Shown here piece after piece: positions 6,844 to 14,509 of a DNA stretch of 21,199 bases. This DNA comes from CG-Epi1 sp964634895 (GTDB lineage: Archaea; Thermoplasmatota; Poseidoniia; MGIII; CG-Epi1): NCBI GenBank assembly GCA_964634895.1, contig CAZWJS010000024.1, forward strand, positions 1-21,199, given 5' to 3'. Below the pieces are notes generated by a model that saw only the letters and a list, made by a program, of their open reading frames with translations, made no database searches and was not told where the DNA came from. Both the position numbers and the translations under genes were made by a program. Every line of letters starts with the position of its first letter. Within the stretch, counting starts at the first letter, position 1.

Positions 6844-7464
6844 TCAACCCAATCTGTTGGGTTTTTTGAGGCTTTCTGGTAAATTTGAAAATTTAGCAGG
6901 ACAACCTTTTGCTAAAGTCCATGCAGGAACATCTCTAGTTACAATAGCTCCTCCTGCAATAAATGCACCTTCGCCCACAGTAATTCCAGGCATAAGAGTA
7001 GCATTAGATCCAACAGTAACATCATCTTTCAGAGTAATAATTTCTAAATGGTATTCTGTTCTAAGTGGCGTTTTGTCGTTTGTAAGTGAAGCATTAGGTC
7101 CCAAAAAAACACGATTTCCTATTTTACTTCCAGTAGGTATATAGGCTCCTGTCTGAAAGCTACAGTTGTTTCCAATATTACAATTATTATCAATTACAAC
7201 ATTTGTTCCAATCAAACAACCATCTCCAATGGTGGTATGTTCACGAATTAGAAAATTATGCCCCGTTCTAGTATTATTGCCAATTTTCGCCGTAGAATAT
7301 ATGGCTCCAGGTCGAATTTGACAATTATCTCCGATTTCACATCCTTTTATTTTTTCAGGTTTATCTTCCAAAAATTCAAGTTCTTCTTTGTGAGGATAAC
7401 CAATCAATGCATTAGAATCAATAAAGCAAGATGTTCCTATTTTGGATTTACCGAAAATAGGCAT
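6844..7464 (-). CDS. Left-handed beta-helix (hexapeptide-repeat) acyltransferase, WbpD/WlbB-like
   Basis: A 206-residue acyltransferase of the LbetaH/hexapeptide family. Six-residue repeats with I/V/L at every sixth position run from about residue 43 (CEIGDNCQIRPGAIY) to 175 (VGSNATLMPGITVGEGAFIAGGAIV). H69 and H76 lie in the coil usually holding the catalytic His, LTNDKTPLR (127-135) matches the loop of the sugar-nucleotide acetyltransferases WbpD/WlbB/PglD, and AIVTRDVPAWTLAKGCPAK (173-191) is the classic family ending. It probably acetylates an amino sugar nucleotide using acetyl-CoA. Its ATG overlaps the secY stop as TAATG at 7464, with GAGG at 7469-7472, so it is translated with the operon. 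It is not a normal spc operon member. The exact acceptor cannot be told. Confidence 0.85.
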   Translation of the reverse strand: MPIFGKSKIGTSCFIDSNALIGYPHKEELEFLEDKPEKIKGCEIGDNCQIRPGAIYSTAKIGNNTRTGHNFLIREHTTIGDGCLIGTNVVIDNNCNIGNNCSFQTGAYIPTGSKIGNRVFLGPNASLTNDKTPLRTEYHLEIITLKDDVTVGSNATLMPGITVGEGAFIAGGAIVTRDVPAWTLAKGCPAKFSNLPESLKKPNRLG

Positions 7465-9173
7465 TAATCCTCGCCAAAGAAACTTCGTAGAACAGGATGC
7501 ATTTCCATCATCTGCTCTTTTCCAATTTGTTCATACATTCTAATCATGATACCAACAGTGAGTAGAACGCCAGTACCGGACGACTGTCCAACAGTTCCTA
7601 TCATGTCAGCTCCAGCAGCTAAAAATCCTACCATTGCACCACTAAACACAGTAACAGTAGGAATATATCTTTCTAGAACCTTTTCTACAATTCGAGGATC
7701 TCTCCGGAATCCAGGAATTTGCATTCCCGACCCTTGTATTTGTTTTGCTACAGCATCTGGACCCATATTGGTAGTCTCAATCCAAAATTTAGCAAAAACA
7801 ATAGACCCTAGTACCATAATCCCCATATAGATAATAATGTGGGCAACCAATTGCCACGGTTCATGATCACCAATGTATCCGCCATATTTTTCAGGACTTA
7901 CTAACGGTAAGAACCAGTCTTGAAGCCCAGCTAGACGATTGACGTAATATGCTAATCCCATAGTCGGTACTGGATTACTCCCATCTGTAGTGTCAAATGC
8001 ACCAAGTTTCCAGTTGCGCCCTAGAACAGGCCATGTGGACATAGAAGGATGCGACCAAAATAAGAGAGCAAACATGTTAACATTTGCTAACAACGCAGCC
8101 ATCAAGATTACAGGAATGTTACTTGCATAAATAAGTCTAATTGGGTATCTTCCTCTAGCGCCTCTTACTTTACCATGAGCCAAAGGAAGTTCAATTCTTG
8201 AGGATTCAACATATACGACTATCAAGAATACAATAAATGTCCCAATTAAGGCAATCAAAGGGTTCGGTGGCGCAAGAAGAATGGCTTCATATCCACCATT
8301 ACTCAAATCTGATGTAGAAGAATTCTTTAGATACCACAAAATCATTGGGAAAGTTCCAGAAGGCGTTTCACTTCCACTGCCTGGCGCAGGTTCCCAGTTT
8401 AGAGTTCCTGTGAAAATTGCTTGAGAAACACCTGCAGCAATAAATAATGAAATACCTGAGCCGATACCCCATTTAGAAACACTCTCATCCATAAGAAAAA
8501 CAAGGTAAGAACCAATAGCTAGTTGCGTAATAATGGTCATTCTAGCCCAAGTTAATCCAACATCATTTACAATTGCAGTGCTGGGTTCTAAAAATCCGAA
8601 AACCTGTGGCACAGATTCTACAATAATCATTACAATAACCAATACCTTTTGCGTTCCTTGATAAATTTCTTTATCACGAGCGTCTTGTAAATTTAAATTA
8701 ATAATTTTTGCACCAGTAAATAATTGCATAATGATACTTCCAGTAACAATAGGCCCTATCCCTAAATGCATTAGACTGCCGCTCGCTCCAGCAAGTATGG
8801 CTCTGTATTGACTGAACAAATCAATTGTTTCTCCTCCCAATCCGTAAATAGCAACATTAGTCATTGCAAAATAAATTATAAGAATCGTCAACGTCCAAGT
8901 CATTTTAGTCCTGAAATGAACGTGCCCATCTGGTTTTTTGACAGTAGGCATTCTGCCAATTATTGGTTTTAAACCATGTAATTTAGACCCCTCTCCAGAA
9001 TACGAAGCCCCCATGTAAACGAGCCAGGTGATTCCGATTATCCCTATACCCATTAAAGTCGCAGCTTCAGTTTCAGGATCCTTCCAATTATACCAAAGAG
9101 CATAAAGTAGAATCATGAATAAGCATGGCCCAATAGCCTGTGTAGGATTTCTAGGTATATTTTCTTCAGCCAT
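7464..9173 (-). CDS. secY: Preprotein translocase subunit SecY with N-terminal membrane extension
   Basis: The pore subunit of the Sec translocon, 569 residues from the chosen start. The canonical protein begins near residue 65 (LHGLKPIIGRMPTVKKPDG, then TM1 WTLTILIIYFAM). Next come the plug and TM2 (ILAGASGSLMHLGIGPIVTG, SIIMQLFTGAKII), the cytosolic loop ELPLAHGKVRGARGRYPI, and the late loop with GFRRDPRIVEKVLERYIP. Ahead of this is an extra ~64-residue segment with two hydrophobic stretches (about 12-30 and 37-56), so 12 rather than 10 helices are predicted. Loops around residues 250-290 and 380-430 are also long; archaeal SecY is usually 430-490 residues. The frame extends to a GTG at 9188, but ATG at 9173 has a good Shine-Dalgarno (9183-9189) and overlaps the uL15 stop by 8 bases (ATGGCTGA). 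Confidence 0.95.
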   Translation of the reverse strand: MAEENIPRNPTQAIGPCLFMILLYALWYNWKDPETEAATLMGIGIIGITWLVYMGASYSGEGSKLHGLKPIIGRMPTVKKPDGHVHFRTKMTWTLTILIIYFAMTNVAIYGLGGETIDLFSQYRAILAGASGSLMHLGIGPIVTGSIIMQLFTGAKIINLNLQDARDKEIYQGTQKVLVIVMIIVESVPQVFGFLEPSTAIVNDVGLTWARMTIITQLAIGSYLVFLMDESVSKWGIGSGISLFIAAGVSQAIFTGTLNWEPAPGSGSETPSGTFPMILWYLKNSSTSDLSNGGYEAILLAPPNPLIALIGTFIVFLIVVYVESSRIELPLAHGKVRGARGRYPIRLIYASNIPVILMAALLANVNMFALLFWSHPSMSTWPVLGRNWKLGAFDTTDGSNPVPTMGLAYYVNRLAGLQDWFLPLVSPEKYGGYIGDHEPWQLVAHIIIYMGIMVLGSIVFAKFWIETTNMGPDAVAKQIQGSGMQIPGFRRDPRIVEKVLERYIPTVTVFSGAMVGFLAAGADMIGTVGQSSGTGVLLTVGIMIRMYEQIGKEQMMEMHPVLRSFFGED

Positions 9174-9588
9174 TGATAATCTCTCCACCAGCCGTTTTAA
9201 TTTTTTCTATGGCTTTTGCAGAGGCAGAACTTATAGTCAATTTATAGGCTTGACTAGGAATTCCAGTACCAAGTAATTTATCAAATCCCATTTCTTTCAA
9301 ATTGATAGAAATTACTTTTCCTTTCTTTGTTGCAAATCCTTCATTTACCCATAAAGATGAATTCTCCTCAATATTTTTTAGATTTATTGGATTATTAGCA
9401 CTAACAACGGATTGAGGTCTTTTAAATCCATGAGCACCCCATACGCGTCCTACACGTTCATACATGATACGTTTAGTTTTGTGGCAACCAGCGTTTCCAC
9501 GACCTCCACGTAGACCTGCCCCTCTACCTTTTTTATGCCCTCGTCCACGAGTTCGGCTACTAGTCATCAGTGCTTTACGTCTCGGCAT
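9166..9588 (-). CDS. rpl15: Ribosomal protein uL15
   Basis: A 140-residue large-subunit protein of the archaeal uL15 family. The basic Gly-rich N-terminal tail SRTRGRGHKKGRGAGLRGGRGN, shown here only as its position 11-32, is the rRNA-threading region, followed by AGCHKTKR. The C-terminal globular part has LWVNEGFATKKGK and KLLGTGIPSQAYKLTI. The ATG at 9588 is preceded by a strong AGGAGG (9596-9601) at 7 bases, and the gene starts 14 bases inside uL30, the longest overlap in the operon. It overlaps secY by 8 bases at its end. Length and order (uL30-uL15-secY) are standard. Confidence 0.95.
   Translation of the reverse strand: MPRRKALMTSSRTRGRGHKKGRGAGLRGGRGNAGCHKTKRIMYERVGRVWGAHGFKRPQSVVSANNPINLKNIEENSSLWVNEGFATKKGKVISINLKEMGFDKLLGTGIPSQAYKLTISSASAKAIEKIKTAGGEIING
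9183..9189 (-). promoter_or_regulatory. Shine-Dalgarno deciding the SecY start
   Basis: GGTGGAG on the minus strand, 9 bases before the ATG at 9173. The longer open frame would start with GTG at 9188, within this very sequence, so the site argues for the 9173 start and against the longer one. Confidence 0.65.
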
Positions 9589-10048
9589 ACTGCATCCTCC
9601 TAATCAATTGATTTATTTTTTCACCCCTATATCCCAATGCTCCACCTTCCTTGAAACTTCTTTTTATTCCTTCATATCCTTTACGAGGAGGATGAAGCCT
9701 AAAAAGAGGTTTTAACGCAGGGACATCACGCATTACAATTTTTCCTTCAGCTAAACCTTTGGATAAGGCTTTGATAGTTTTGAATTTTGAATTTTTCAAG
9801 TCTGCTTTTTCAAAGGAACGATTACCATCACTCTTTCCGGAAGTCTGTAACATAAGTTCGGCAGTTTCAGCATTTATTTCTCCCCAAGTTACATAATCCT
9901 TAATGATATTCAACATTCCTTTGTACGTTTCATTTTCAGGAATAATAATACAATGATTAACTCGATTTAATCTCATGAGTTTCATTGTTTCTTTAATCTT
10001 TGGTTTAACATTAACAGAGCCTCTAACTCTCACTACAGCCCAACTCAT
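9575..10048 (-). CDS. rpl30: Ribosomal protein uL30
   Basis: A 157-residue archaeal/eukaryotic-type uL30 (the bacterial protein is only about 60 residues). It opens SWAVVRVRGSVNVKPKIKET with LMRLNRVNHCIIIPEN following, the conserved RLNRxNHC core of the long form. Next is GMLNIIKDYVTWGEINAET, and the C-terminus has LFRLHPPRKGYEGIKRSF and RGEKINQLIRRM. It binds 5S/23S rRNA in the large subunit. It overlaps uS5 upstream by ATGA (10045-10048) and uL15 downstream by 14 bases. Nothing unusual in length or motifs. Confidence 0.95.
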   Translation of the reverse strand: MSWAVVRVRGSVNVKPKIKETMKLMRLNRVNHCIIIPENETYKGMLNIIKDYVTWGEINAETAELMLQTSGKSDGNRSFEKADLKNSKFKTIKALSKGLAEGKIVMRDVPALKPLFRLHPPRKGYEGIKRSFKEGGALGYRGEKINQLIRRMQYAET

Positions 10049-10815
10049 TCTTGCTTCACTCCCTTAATCATATTATGAAAATCTTCTTGCCCAGGTAGCA
10101 ATTTTGTGGTAGATGTCATACTTAATGCTTTGAACATTGCGCTTGCAAAGTTGTAGATTGTTTGAGTTTGTCCTTTCGTAAAGGACCATGCATCTTCAAC
10201 TCCAGCAAGCCTAAGCATAATCTGTCCAACTTGGTTTGTAACTAAGCCGACACCAGGAGGAGCAGGTTTGATAGTAACACGAGTTGATCCTGTCCTTCCA
10301 GATACTTCAAATGGTAGAGAATTAGGCACTGCAGTTGAACATTCCCAAGAACCGCTACCTCTTCGAATTTCAATAATATTTAATTTTGCACGATCAAGTG
10401 CTTTAGTTATAGTAGGCCGAACCAATTTACCAGAAACTCTGCCTAGCCCCACAATTCCATTTCCATTTCCAACAATTGTAGTTACCGCAAAGCGAACTCT
10501 TCTTCCAGAATCAGACATTCTCTGGACCATATGAATATCTATAACTTCTTCCTTCAAATCAGGAATGAGCAAGTCAACAATAGGAGGTTCACGCAGAGGC
10601 AATCCACTTGCCAATGCTTCTTCCACAGTTGTGATTTCACCAGAAACTACTTTGCGCCCCAATTCAGTTTTAGCAGTCCATTTTGATATTCTTTCCTCAG
10701 CAGCTCTTCTTCTCTGTTCAGTTGGGGTTAATGGAGCTCCTCTAGGTGGCCTTCCACCTTTTTGGTCAGATTTATTTCCGCCAGAGTTTTTCTTCTCTCT
10801 TGGTCCTTCACTCAT
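10045..10815 (-). CDS. rps5: Ribosomal protein uS5 with extended basic N-terminus
   Basis: A 256-residue small-subunit protein of the archaeal uS5/eukaryotic S2 type, involved in decoding fidelity and mRNA entry. The double-stranded RNA-binding half shows DIHMVQRMSDSGRRVRFAV and VGNGNGIVGLGRV. The C-terminal half shows IRRGSGSWEC and APPGVGLV. Before the family core, residues 1-45 form a low-complexity, Lys/Gly/Arg-rich tail (REKKNSGGNKSDQKGGRPPRG and onward), making the protein longer than most archaeal uS5 proteins. The ATG overlaps the uL18 stop by ATGA (10812-10815), and the stop overlaps uL30 in the same way. Confidence 0.95.
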   Translation of the reverse strand: MSEGPREKKNSGGNKSDQKGGRPPRGAPLTPTEQRRRAAEERISKWTAKTELGRKVVSGEITTVEEALASGLPLREPPIVDLLIPDLKEEVIDIHMVQRMSDSGRRVRFAVTTIVGNGNGIVGLGRVSGKLVRPTITKALDRAKLNIIEIRRGSGSWECSTAVPNSLPFEVSGRTGSTRVTIKPAPPGVGLVTNQVGQIMLRLAGVEDAWSFTKGQTQTIYNFASAMFKALSMTSTTKLLPGQEDFHNMIKGVKQE

Positions 10816-11306
10816 TTCTTAAGCCCCTCTATTTTTTTTGTTACTTTTTCTATCTCTTTAGACATATTTTCTGAGATATGCTTTCCAGAAATCCGCTCCT
10901 CATCAGGATATAAATTTTCAGAATGTGGTACGTCTAGTCCACCATCTACTAGCCCCTTGAGCGTTGCGAAAGCTCTGCCCCCTGCAGTTGGCGTTATCCT
11001 ACCTATGTCCAAAACAGCTGAAGAGATTCCTGCTTTTACGGCTCTTTTTGCAGCTAGCATACCAGACAGATATGATGCAGGAACACTAGTCTTTGAACTT
11101 TTCCAACCCATACTAGCTAAATCACTTGATGTAGCTGATACCAATACATTATCACCATTCATTGAAAAATCAGTTATTTGGACCATAATCTTTGAGTTAG
11201 TAAAACGAACCACAGCTCTTGGAACTCCCGACTTCAATAGAGCTAAACGTTTCCTGTAATTAGTAATTCCTTTCCTTCTTCTTGAAAAGTGCATTCTCTT
11301 TGGCAT
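10812..11306 (-). CDS. rpl18: Ribosomal protein uL18
   Basis: A 164-residue archaeal uL18, which binds 5S rRNA in the central protuberance. The N-terminus HFSRRRKGITNYRKRLALLKSG is the typical basic region (positions 6-27), followed by RAVVRFTNSKIMVQI and GMLAAKRAVKAG. The archaeal block ISSAVLDIGRITPTAGGR and AFATLKGLVDGGLDVPHSE are clear. The C-terminal ERISGKHISE plus a Lys/Glu helix match the longer archaeal form. The start overlaps the eL19 stop as TAATG at 11306; the stop overlaps uS5 by ATGA. Confidence 0.95.
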   Translation of the reverse strand: MPKRMHFSRRRKGITNYRKRLALLKSGVPRAVVRFTNSKIMVQITDFSMNGDNVLVSATSSDLASMGWKSSKTSVPASYLSGMLAAKRAVKAGISSAVLDIGRITPTAGGRAFATLKGLVDGGLDVPHSENLYPDEERISGKHISENMSKEIEKVTKKIEGLKK

Positions 11307-11770
11307 TATTTCTTTCCTCCTAATTTAACTCCATCAATTTCCATGTTGTATCTTAGATGATTTCTAGAATTGTAAACGCCACCCTTTATTCGGCGATAAT
11401 ATCTTCTGTATTGAGTTGCATCGATAATGCCCTCTTCCTTAATAGAAGTCAATTCTTTGCGGAGAGCTCTAACTTTTGTCATCCAAGCTTCTTTCTTTGG
11501 AGTTCTAGCCCCCCCGTGTCCCTTTCTTGAACCATGGCCGCGTCTTCGTCCCTTTGTCTTTTGGAAAGCATTTGCTTTTGCCCGGCCCCTAGAGATACCT
11601 TTCTTTTGGTGTTTTCTTATGAAACGTTGCACAATCAATAGTCTAACATCTTCTCTTGTTACTGCCTCTGAAATTCTTTCTTGAACTTCAGGCCTATCAT
11701 CAATCCAAACTCTATTAACTCCACACTTCAATACAGTAGAGGCAACACGCCTTTGATACGATAGATTCAT
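11306..11770 (-). CDS. rpl19e: Ribosomal protein eL19
   Basis: A 154-residue protein found only in archaea and eukaryotes. The N-terminal YQRRVASTVLKCGVNRVWID (5-24) is the family signature, followed by EDVRLLIVQRFIRK. The very basic central stretch KGISRGRAKANAFQ then RRRGHGSRKG and GARTPKKEAW is conserved. The end has YRRYYRRIKGGVYNSRNHL. It binds 23S rRNA near the exit tunnel and at inter-subunit bridges. It is translationally coupled on both sides: ATGA with eL32 (11767-11770) and TAATG with uL18. Confidence 0.96.
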   Translation of the reverse strand: MNLSYQRRVASTVLKCGVNRVWIDDRPEVQERISEAVTREDVRLLIVQRFIRKHQKKGISRGRAKANAFQKTKGRRRGHGSRKGHGGARTPKKEAWMTKVRALRKELTSIKEEGIIDATQYRRYYRRIKGGVYNSRNHLRYNMEIDGVKLGGKK

Positions 11771-12192
11771 AGATCCCTCCTGTTGAGAACGCGAATCTTC
11801 AAATCATCGGCCTTTTTTACAATAACTTCTCTTTTCTTATCACCAACAGTACTTGAGATGCGAATTGCCTGAGTTTCAGGATTCACATTATCAACATCTT
11901 TTGGATTATTAACTAAAACTTCTTCAAAACCAGATGGATGTAATCCTCTTACACTAGTAGGCCCTCTGAACCCAACTTGAGCTACAGGTATACGATACTT
12001 GAAATGTCTACGCATTTTAGAGTGAATTCCTCTAGGTCTGCGCCATTTTTCACCAAGACGTTTGTATCTAAACCAATTTTGGCGCCTGAACGCAGGTCTC
12101 TTGTGAGCCATACGATTTCTCTTGGACAAATCATTCTTGGTTTTATCATCCAATACGGGCTTTTGTCTTGGTTTATATTCATCTTCACTCAT
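11767..12192 (-). CDS. rpl32e: Ribosomal protein eL32
   Basis: A 141-residue archaeal/eukaryotic-specific large-subunit protein. Diagnostic motifs are RPAFRRQNWFRYKRLGEKWR, then RRPRGIHSKMRRH and VGFRGPTSVRGLHPSGFEEV. The ending RVLNRRDL is also typical. The first ~25 residues are a charged, probably disordered lead, modest compared with some archaeal versions. It overlaps uL6 by ATGA (12189-12192) and eL19 by ATGA. Its presence between uL6 and eL19 is the standard archaeal spc order and is strong evidence against a bacterial source. Confidence 0.96.
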   Translation of the reverse strand: MSEDEYKPRQKPVLDDKTKNDLSKRNRMAHKRPAFRRQNWFRYKRLGEKWRRPRGIHSKMRRHFKYRIPVAQVGFRGPTSVRGLHPSGFEEVLVNNPKDVDNVNPETQAIRISSTVGDKKREVIVKKADDLKIRVLNRRDL

Positions 12193-12731
12193 TGAGCAGC
12201 TCCCTTGGATATCAGATAAATTCCATCTTGGAAAACACGTGTATCTCTTCCTTTTACGACGGTTGCCTTTTCTAAATTCCCTGCAGTTTGCCCTACAGCT
12301 TCGATATCATTCCCTTCGATAGTTACAATATCGCCTTTAACTTTAACAGTCGTACTTCCACAAATTGCAGAAGTTCTTGTATCTTTTTCACCTAAAAAGT
12401 TATCAATAGTAACTACATTTCCTTTTACTGCAATTTTCATAGGAAAGTGAGCAAAAACAATTTTCATTTCATATAAGAATCCTTGATTTACACCTTTGAC
12501 CATGTTTGCTAAGTGAGCCTTCCATGTCCCAATCAATGCTTTTTCTTTTCTTTTCAAATTTTTACCGACAATGTTTATTTTATCTTCCTTATGGCCGACT
12601 TTAATCTTTGAATGTTCAAAATGGCGAGTTAATTCTCCACGAGGGCCCGAGACTTTAATCTGCGAACTTCCACTATCTATGTTAACACCTTCAGGCATTT
12701 CTATTTCGTGAGTTAATTTTTTAATTAACAT
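12189..12731 (-). CDS. rpl6: Ribosomal protein uL6
   Basis: A 180-residue two-domain uL6, near the sarcin-ricin loop and the factor-binding site of the large subunit. The first domain has HEIEMPEGVNIDSGSSQIKV and SGPRGELTRHF. The second has FPMKIAVKGNVVTIDNFLGE and the archaeal sequence EGNDIEAVGQTAGNLE, ending RVFQDGIYLISKG. The length is normal for archaea. The ATG overlaps the uS8 stop as TAATG (12731), and the stop overlaps eL32 by ATGA. Confidence 0.95.
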   Translation of the reverse strand: MLIKKLTHEIEMPEGVNIDSGSSQIKVSGPRGELTRHFEHSKIKVGHKEDKINIVGKNLKRKEKALIGTWKAHLANMVKGVNQGFLYEMKIVFAHFPMKIAVKGNVVTIDNFLGEKDTRTSAICGSTTVKVKGDIVTIEGNDIEAVGQTAGNLEKATVVKGRDTRVFQDGIYLISKGAAQ

Positions 12732-13117
12732 TAGTAAACATAAGCTAACAGCTTTCCTCCAGTTGATGCTTCTCTAGCTTGATCATTGTTCATTACACCA
12801 TAAGGTGTTGTTAGAATTAAAATACCAAAATCTTTTGCAGGCAAGTATCGAGCTTCATGCCTTTCCATATCTTTTAGTTTAACAGAAAATCGAGGTTTAA
12901 TTGCACCACAGCTATTGATTCTGCCATTTAGGGAAATACTGTATTCGCCACCCTTGCCATTATCACTAAATTCGTAATTATTTAGATATCCTTTTTCAGT
13001 CAATAATTTCAAAATATTCCCAATTAATTTAGATGCAGGAACGACAGCCGAAGTTTTACCAATAAGATCGGCGTTTTTGATTGTAACAAGCACATCTGAT
13101 AGTATGTCGTGTCTCAT
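12731..13117 (-). CDS. rps8: Ribosomal protein uS8
   Basis: A 128-residue archaeal uS8, which binds helix 21 of 16S rRNA and in bacteria also represses its operon. The start was set at ATG 13117 (MRHDILSDVLVTIKNAD), which matches the family N-terminus and has GAGGT at 13126-13130, 8 bases away. The open frame continues 5 codons to a TTG at 13132, which is unlikely to be used. Later motifs are ASKLIGNILKLLTEKGYL and ILTTPYGVMNNDQARE, with the C-terminal GGKLLAYVY. The 11-base gap after uS14 is the largest in the operon. The stop overlaps uL6 as TAATG. Confidence 0.95.
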   Translation of the reverse strand: MRHDILSDVLVTIKNADLIGKTSAVVPASKLIGNILKLLTEKGYLNNYEFSDNGKGGEYSISLNGRINSCGAIKPRFSVKLKDMERHEARYLPAKDFGILILTTPYGVMNNDQAREASTGGKLLAYVY

Positions 13118-13125
13118 TTTAACTA

Positions 13126-13130
13126 ACCTC
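13126..13130 (-). promoter_or_regulatory. Shine-Dalgarno deciding the uS8 start
   Basis: GAGGT on the minus strand, 8 bases before ATG 13117. The longer frame's TTG at 13132 lies upstream of this site, so the shorter uS8 is preferred. Confidence 0.6.
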
Positions 13131-13299
13131 AATCATATTTTTTGAATCCTAATTCTGTAGCTCTGTCTCTGAAACATTGCCTACACAGATTTAGTCCATA
13201 ACGGCGTACAAGTCCGCGCTTTCTATCGCATAAAACACATCCTTCTATGCGACCACGATAAATTTCTCTTTCTTTAATTTTCACATCTTCTATATTCAT
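13129..13299 (-). CDS. rps14: Ribosomal protein uS14, zinc-binding type
   Basis: A 56-residue small-subunit protein of the compact archaeal type. CVLC and CRQC (about residues 21-24 and 36-39) form the four-Cys zinc site, and RGLVRRYGLNLCRQCFRD is the typical basic region. The frame is open 16 codons further up to 13347, but that part lies inside uL5. ATG 13299 overlaps the uL5 stop as ATGA and has a strong GGAGGTG at 13308-13314, so the short form is right and agrees with the family length. Short, but fully convincing from motifs and place. Confidence 0.95.
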   Translation of the reverse strand: MNIEDVKIKEREIYRGRIEGCVLCDRKRGLVRRYGLNLCRQCFRDRATELGFKKYD

Positions 13300-13808
13300 A
13301 TTGTGAACACCTCCAGAGCAAATTTTTTCTTCATGAATTCTTGGCATTCCTCAGCAGAAATTCTGTGATTTTTACCAATTTTATTACTTTTAATTTTTCT
13401 TCTAGCAACTCTGAACCCAGCCCTTTCAAATGCAATTGCTATATCTAAGCCAAATATTCCAATATCAGGATCATAGCTTTCGTTTTTGTAACCTGTGTAA
13501 TCAGGAATTCCAAAACTTACACCTCCTGTTTTTGAGAAACAATAAGCAGGCAAACGATTTTCTCTAACCCATAGAGAATCTTTGATTATTTTGTCAGCAG
13601 CTTTACCTCTCAATGTAACTTTACATCCAATAGGCATACCAAGACGAATCCCAAGGTCTCTGTTAGTTGATCGAGATAAAGTTCGCGTTGGTTTGGATCC
13701 ACTAATTTTTTGAAGAACTGATTCAGCTTTGGCTAATCTTTCCCCCGCTTCCCCTACTCCTATATTTAGGACAACTTTAGAGATTTTTAACTCGCGCATT
13801 ACATTCAT
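13296..13808 (-). CDS. rpl5: Ribosomal protein uL5
   Basis: A 170-residue archaeal uL5, which binds 5S rRNA and contacts P-site tRNA. Signatures: LKISKVVLNIGVGEAGERL (7-25), LGIRLGMPIGCKVTLRG, and FSKTGGVSFGIPDYTGY, followed by GIFGLDIAIAFERAGFRVAR. The length is normal. It overlaps eS4 by ATGA (13805-13808) and uS14 by ATGA (13296-13299). A second Met at residue 4 could also start it, but the ATGA coupling favours the first. Confidence 0.95.
   Translation of the reverse strand: MNVMRELKISKVVLNIGVGEAGERLAKAESVLQKISGSKPTRTLSRSTNRDLGIRLGMPIGCKVTLRGKAADKIIKDSLWVRENRLPAYCFSKTGGVSFGIPDYTGYKNESYDPDIGIFGLDIAIAFERAGFRVARRKIKSNKIGKNHRISAEECQEFMKKKFALEVFTI
13308..13314 (-). promoter_or_regulatory. Shine-Dalgarno deciding the uS14 start
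   Basis: GGAGGTG on the minus strand, 8 bases before ATG 13299. It is one of the best ribosome binding sites in the operon and fixes the 56-residue uS14 rather than the longer frame inside uL5. Confidence 0.75.
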
Positions 13809-14509
13809 ATCTTAACCTCCGGTAAAGCAATCATAGATTTTTTGTTTCCAACAATAAAAGAATATGGTTTGATTGTTTGGAAATCATCATACATCACTAG
13901 ATTTGGTTTTGGACTTCGAGTAACTTCATGTCCTTTGATTTTAGCAATAGACCCAACATGACTTCCTCCTATAATCAATGATTGTGCACCATCTTTGAAT
14001 TCTAAAACAGACTTTACTTTACGGCTAGGTAAATTTATTTGCAAGACGTCACCAGTTTTAATTTTCTTTTCATATAGTAAATTTGTTCCATCATGTAAAT
14101 TTAATTGAACTTTACCGCCTTTAACAATGGTTTTGTTTTCAACACGTAATAATTTCCATTTTGCTTCAGTAGCTTTGATTGGTACAAATTCAATCCTTCC
14201 ATGTTTATCTAGCATAGCTCTGAAATGCATTTTAATCAAAGGAAGTGAAATAACATCCATAAGTCCAACTGGCGTCTTTGGTGTGCGAACAACCCGTTGA
14301 TCAATCATCACATTTCCATCTGTGAGAATTATTCTTGCTTCTCGTTTATTATCACATACCTTGAGGTAATCGCGTAAGATGGTCGAGATAGGGATAGCCC
14401 CTTCTAGAGAATGCTTTCCTGGCATTGGTTTAGTAGTCCACTTGCGTTCTTTTCTAGAAATATTCCAAGAACGAGGAGCTACTAATCTTTTCAAATGCCC
14501 GCTACTCAT
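13805..14509 (-). CDS. rps4e: Ribosomal protein eS4
   Basis: A 234-residue archaeal/eukaryotic-specific small-subunit protein. GHLKRLVAPRSWNISRKE and KWTTKPMPGKHSLEGAIP form the family N-terminus. An S4-like RNA-binding stretch follows (LTDGNVMIDQRVVRTPKTPVG), with a KOW-type segment near IGGSHVGSIAKIKGHE. The C-terminus ends with IVGNKKSMIALPE. The length is normal. It is coupled to uL24 (ATGA 14506-14509) and to uL5 (ATGA 13805-13808). Its site between uL24 and uL5 is the archaeal arrangement. Confidence 0.96.
   Translation of the reverse strand: MSSGHLKRLVAPRSWNISRKERKWTTKPMPGKHSLEGAIPISTILRDYLKVCDNKREARIILTDGNVMIDQRVVRTPKTPVGLMDVISLPLIKMHFRAMLDKHGRIEFVPIKATEAKWKLLRVENKTIVKGGKVQLNLHDGTNLLYEKKIKTGDVLQINLPSRKVKSVLEFKDGAQSLIIGGSHVGSIAKIKGHEVTRSPKPNLVMYDDFQTIKPYSFIVGNKKSMIALPEVKI

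Noticed and set aside
10762..11259. 165-residue plus-strand open frame opposite uS5/uL18
   Set aside because: It is antisense to two certain ribosomal protein genes, has no recognisable motif and is rich in Ser/Phe/Ile as expected from the complement.
13300..13347. Longer uS14 with 16 extra residues
   Set aside because: It lies inside uL5. The ATGA overlap at 13299 with strong GGAGGTG gives the standard 56-residue protein.
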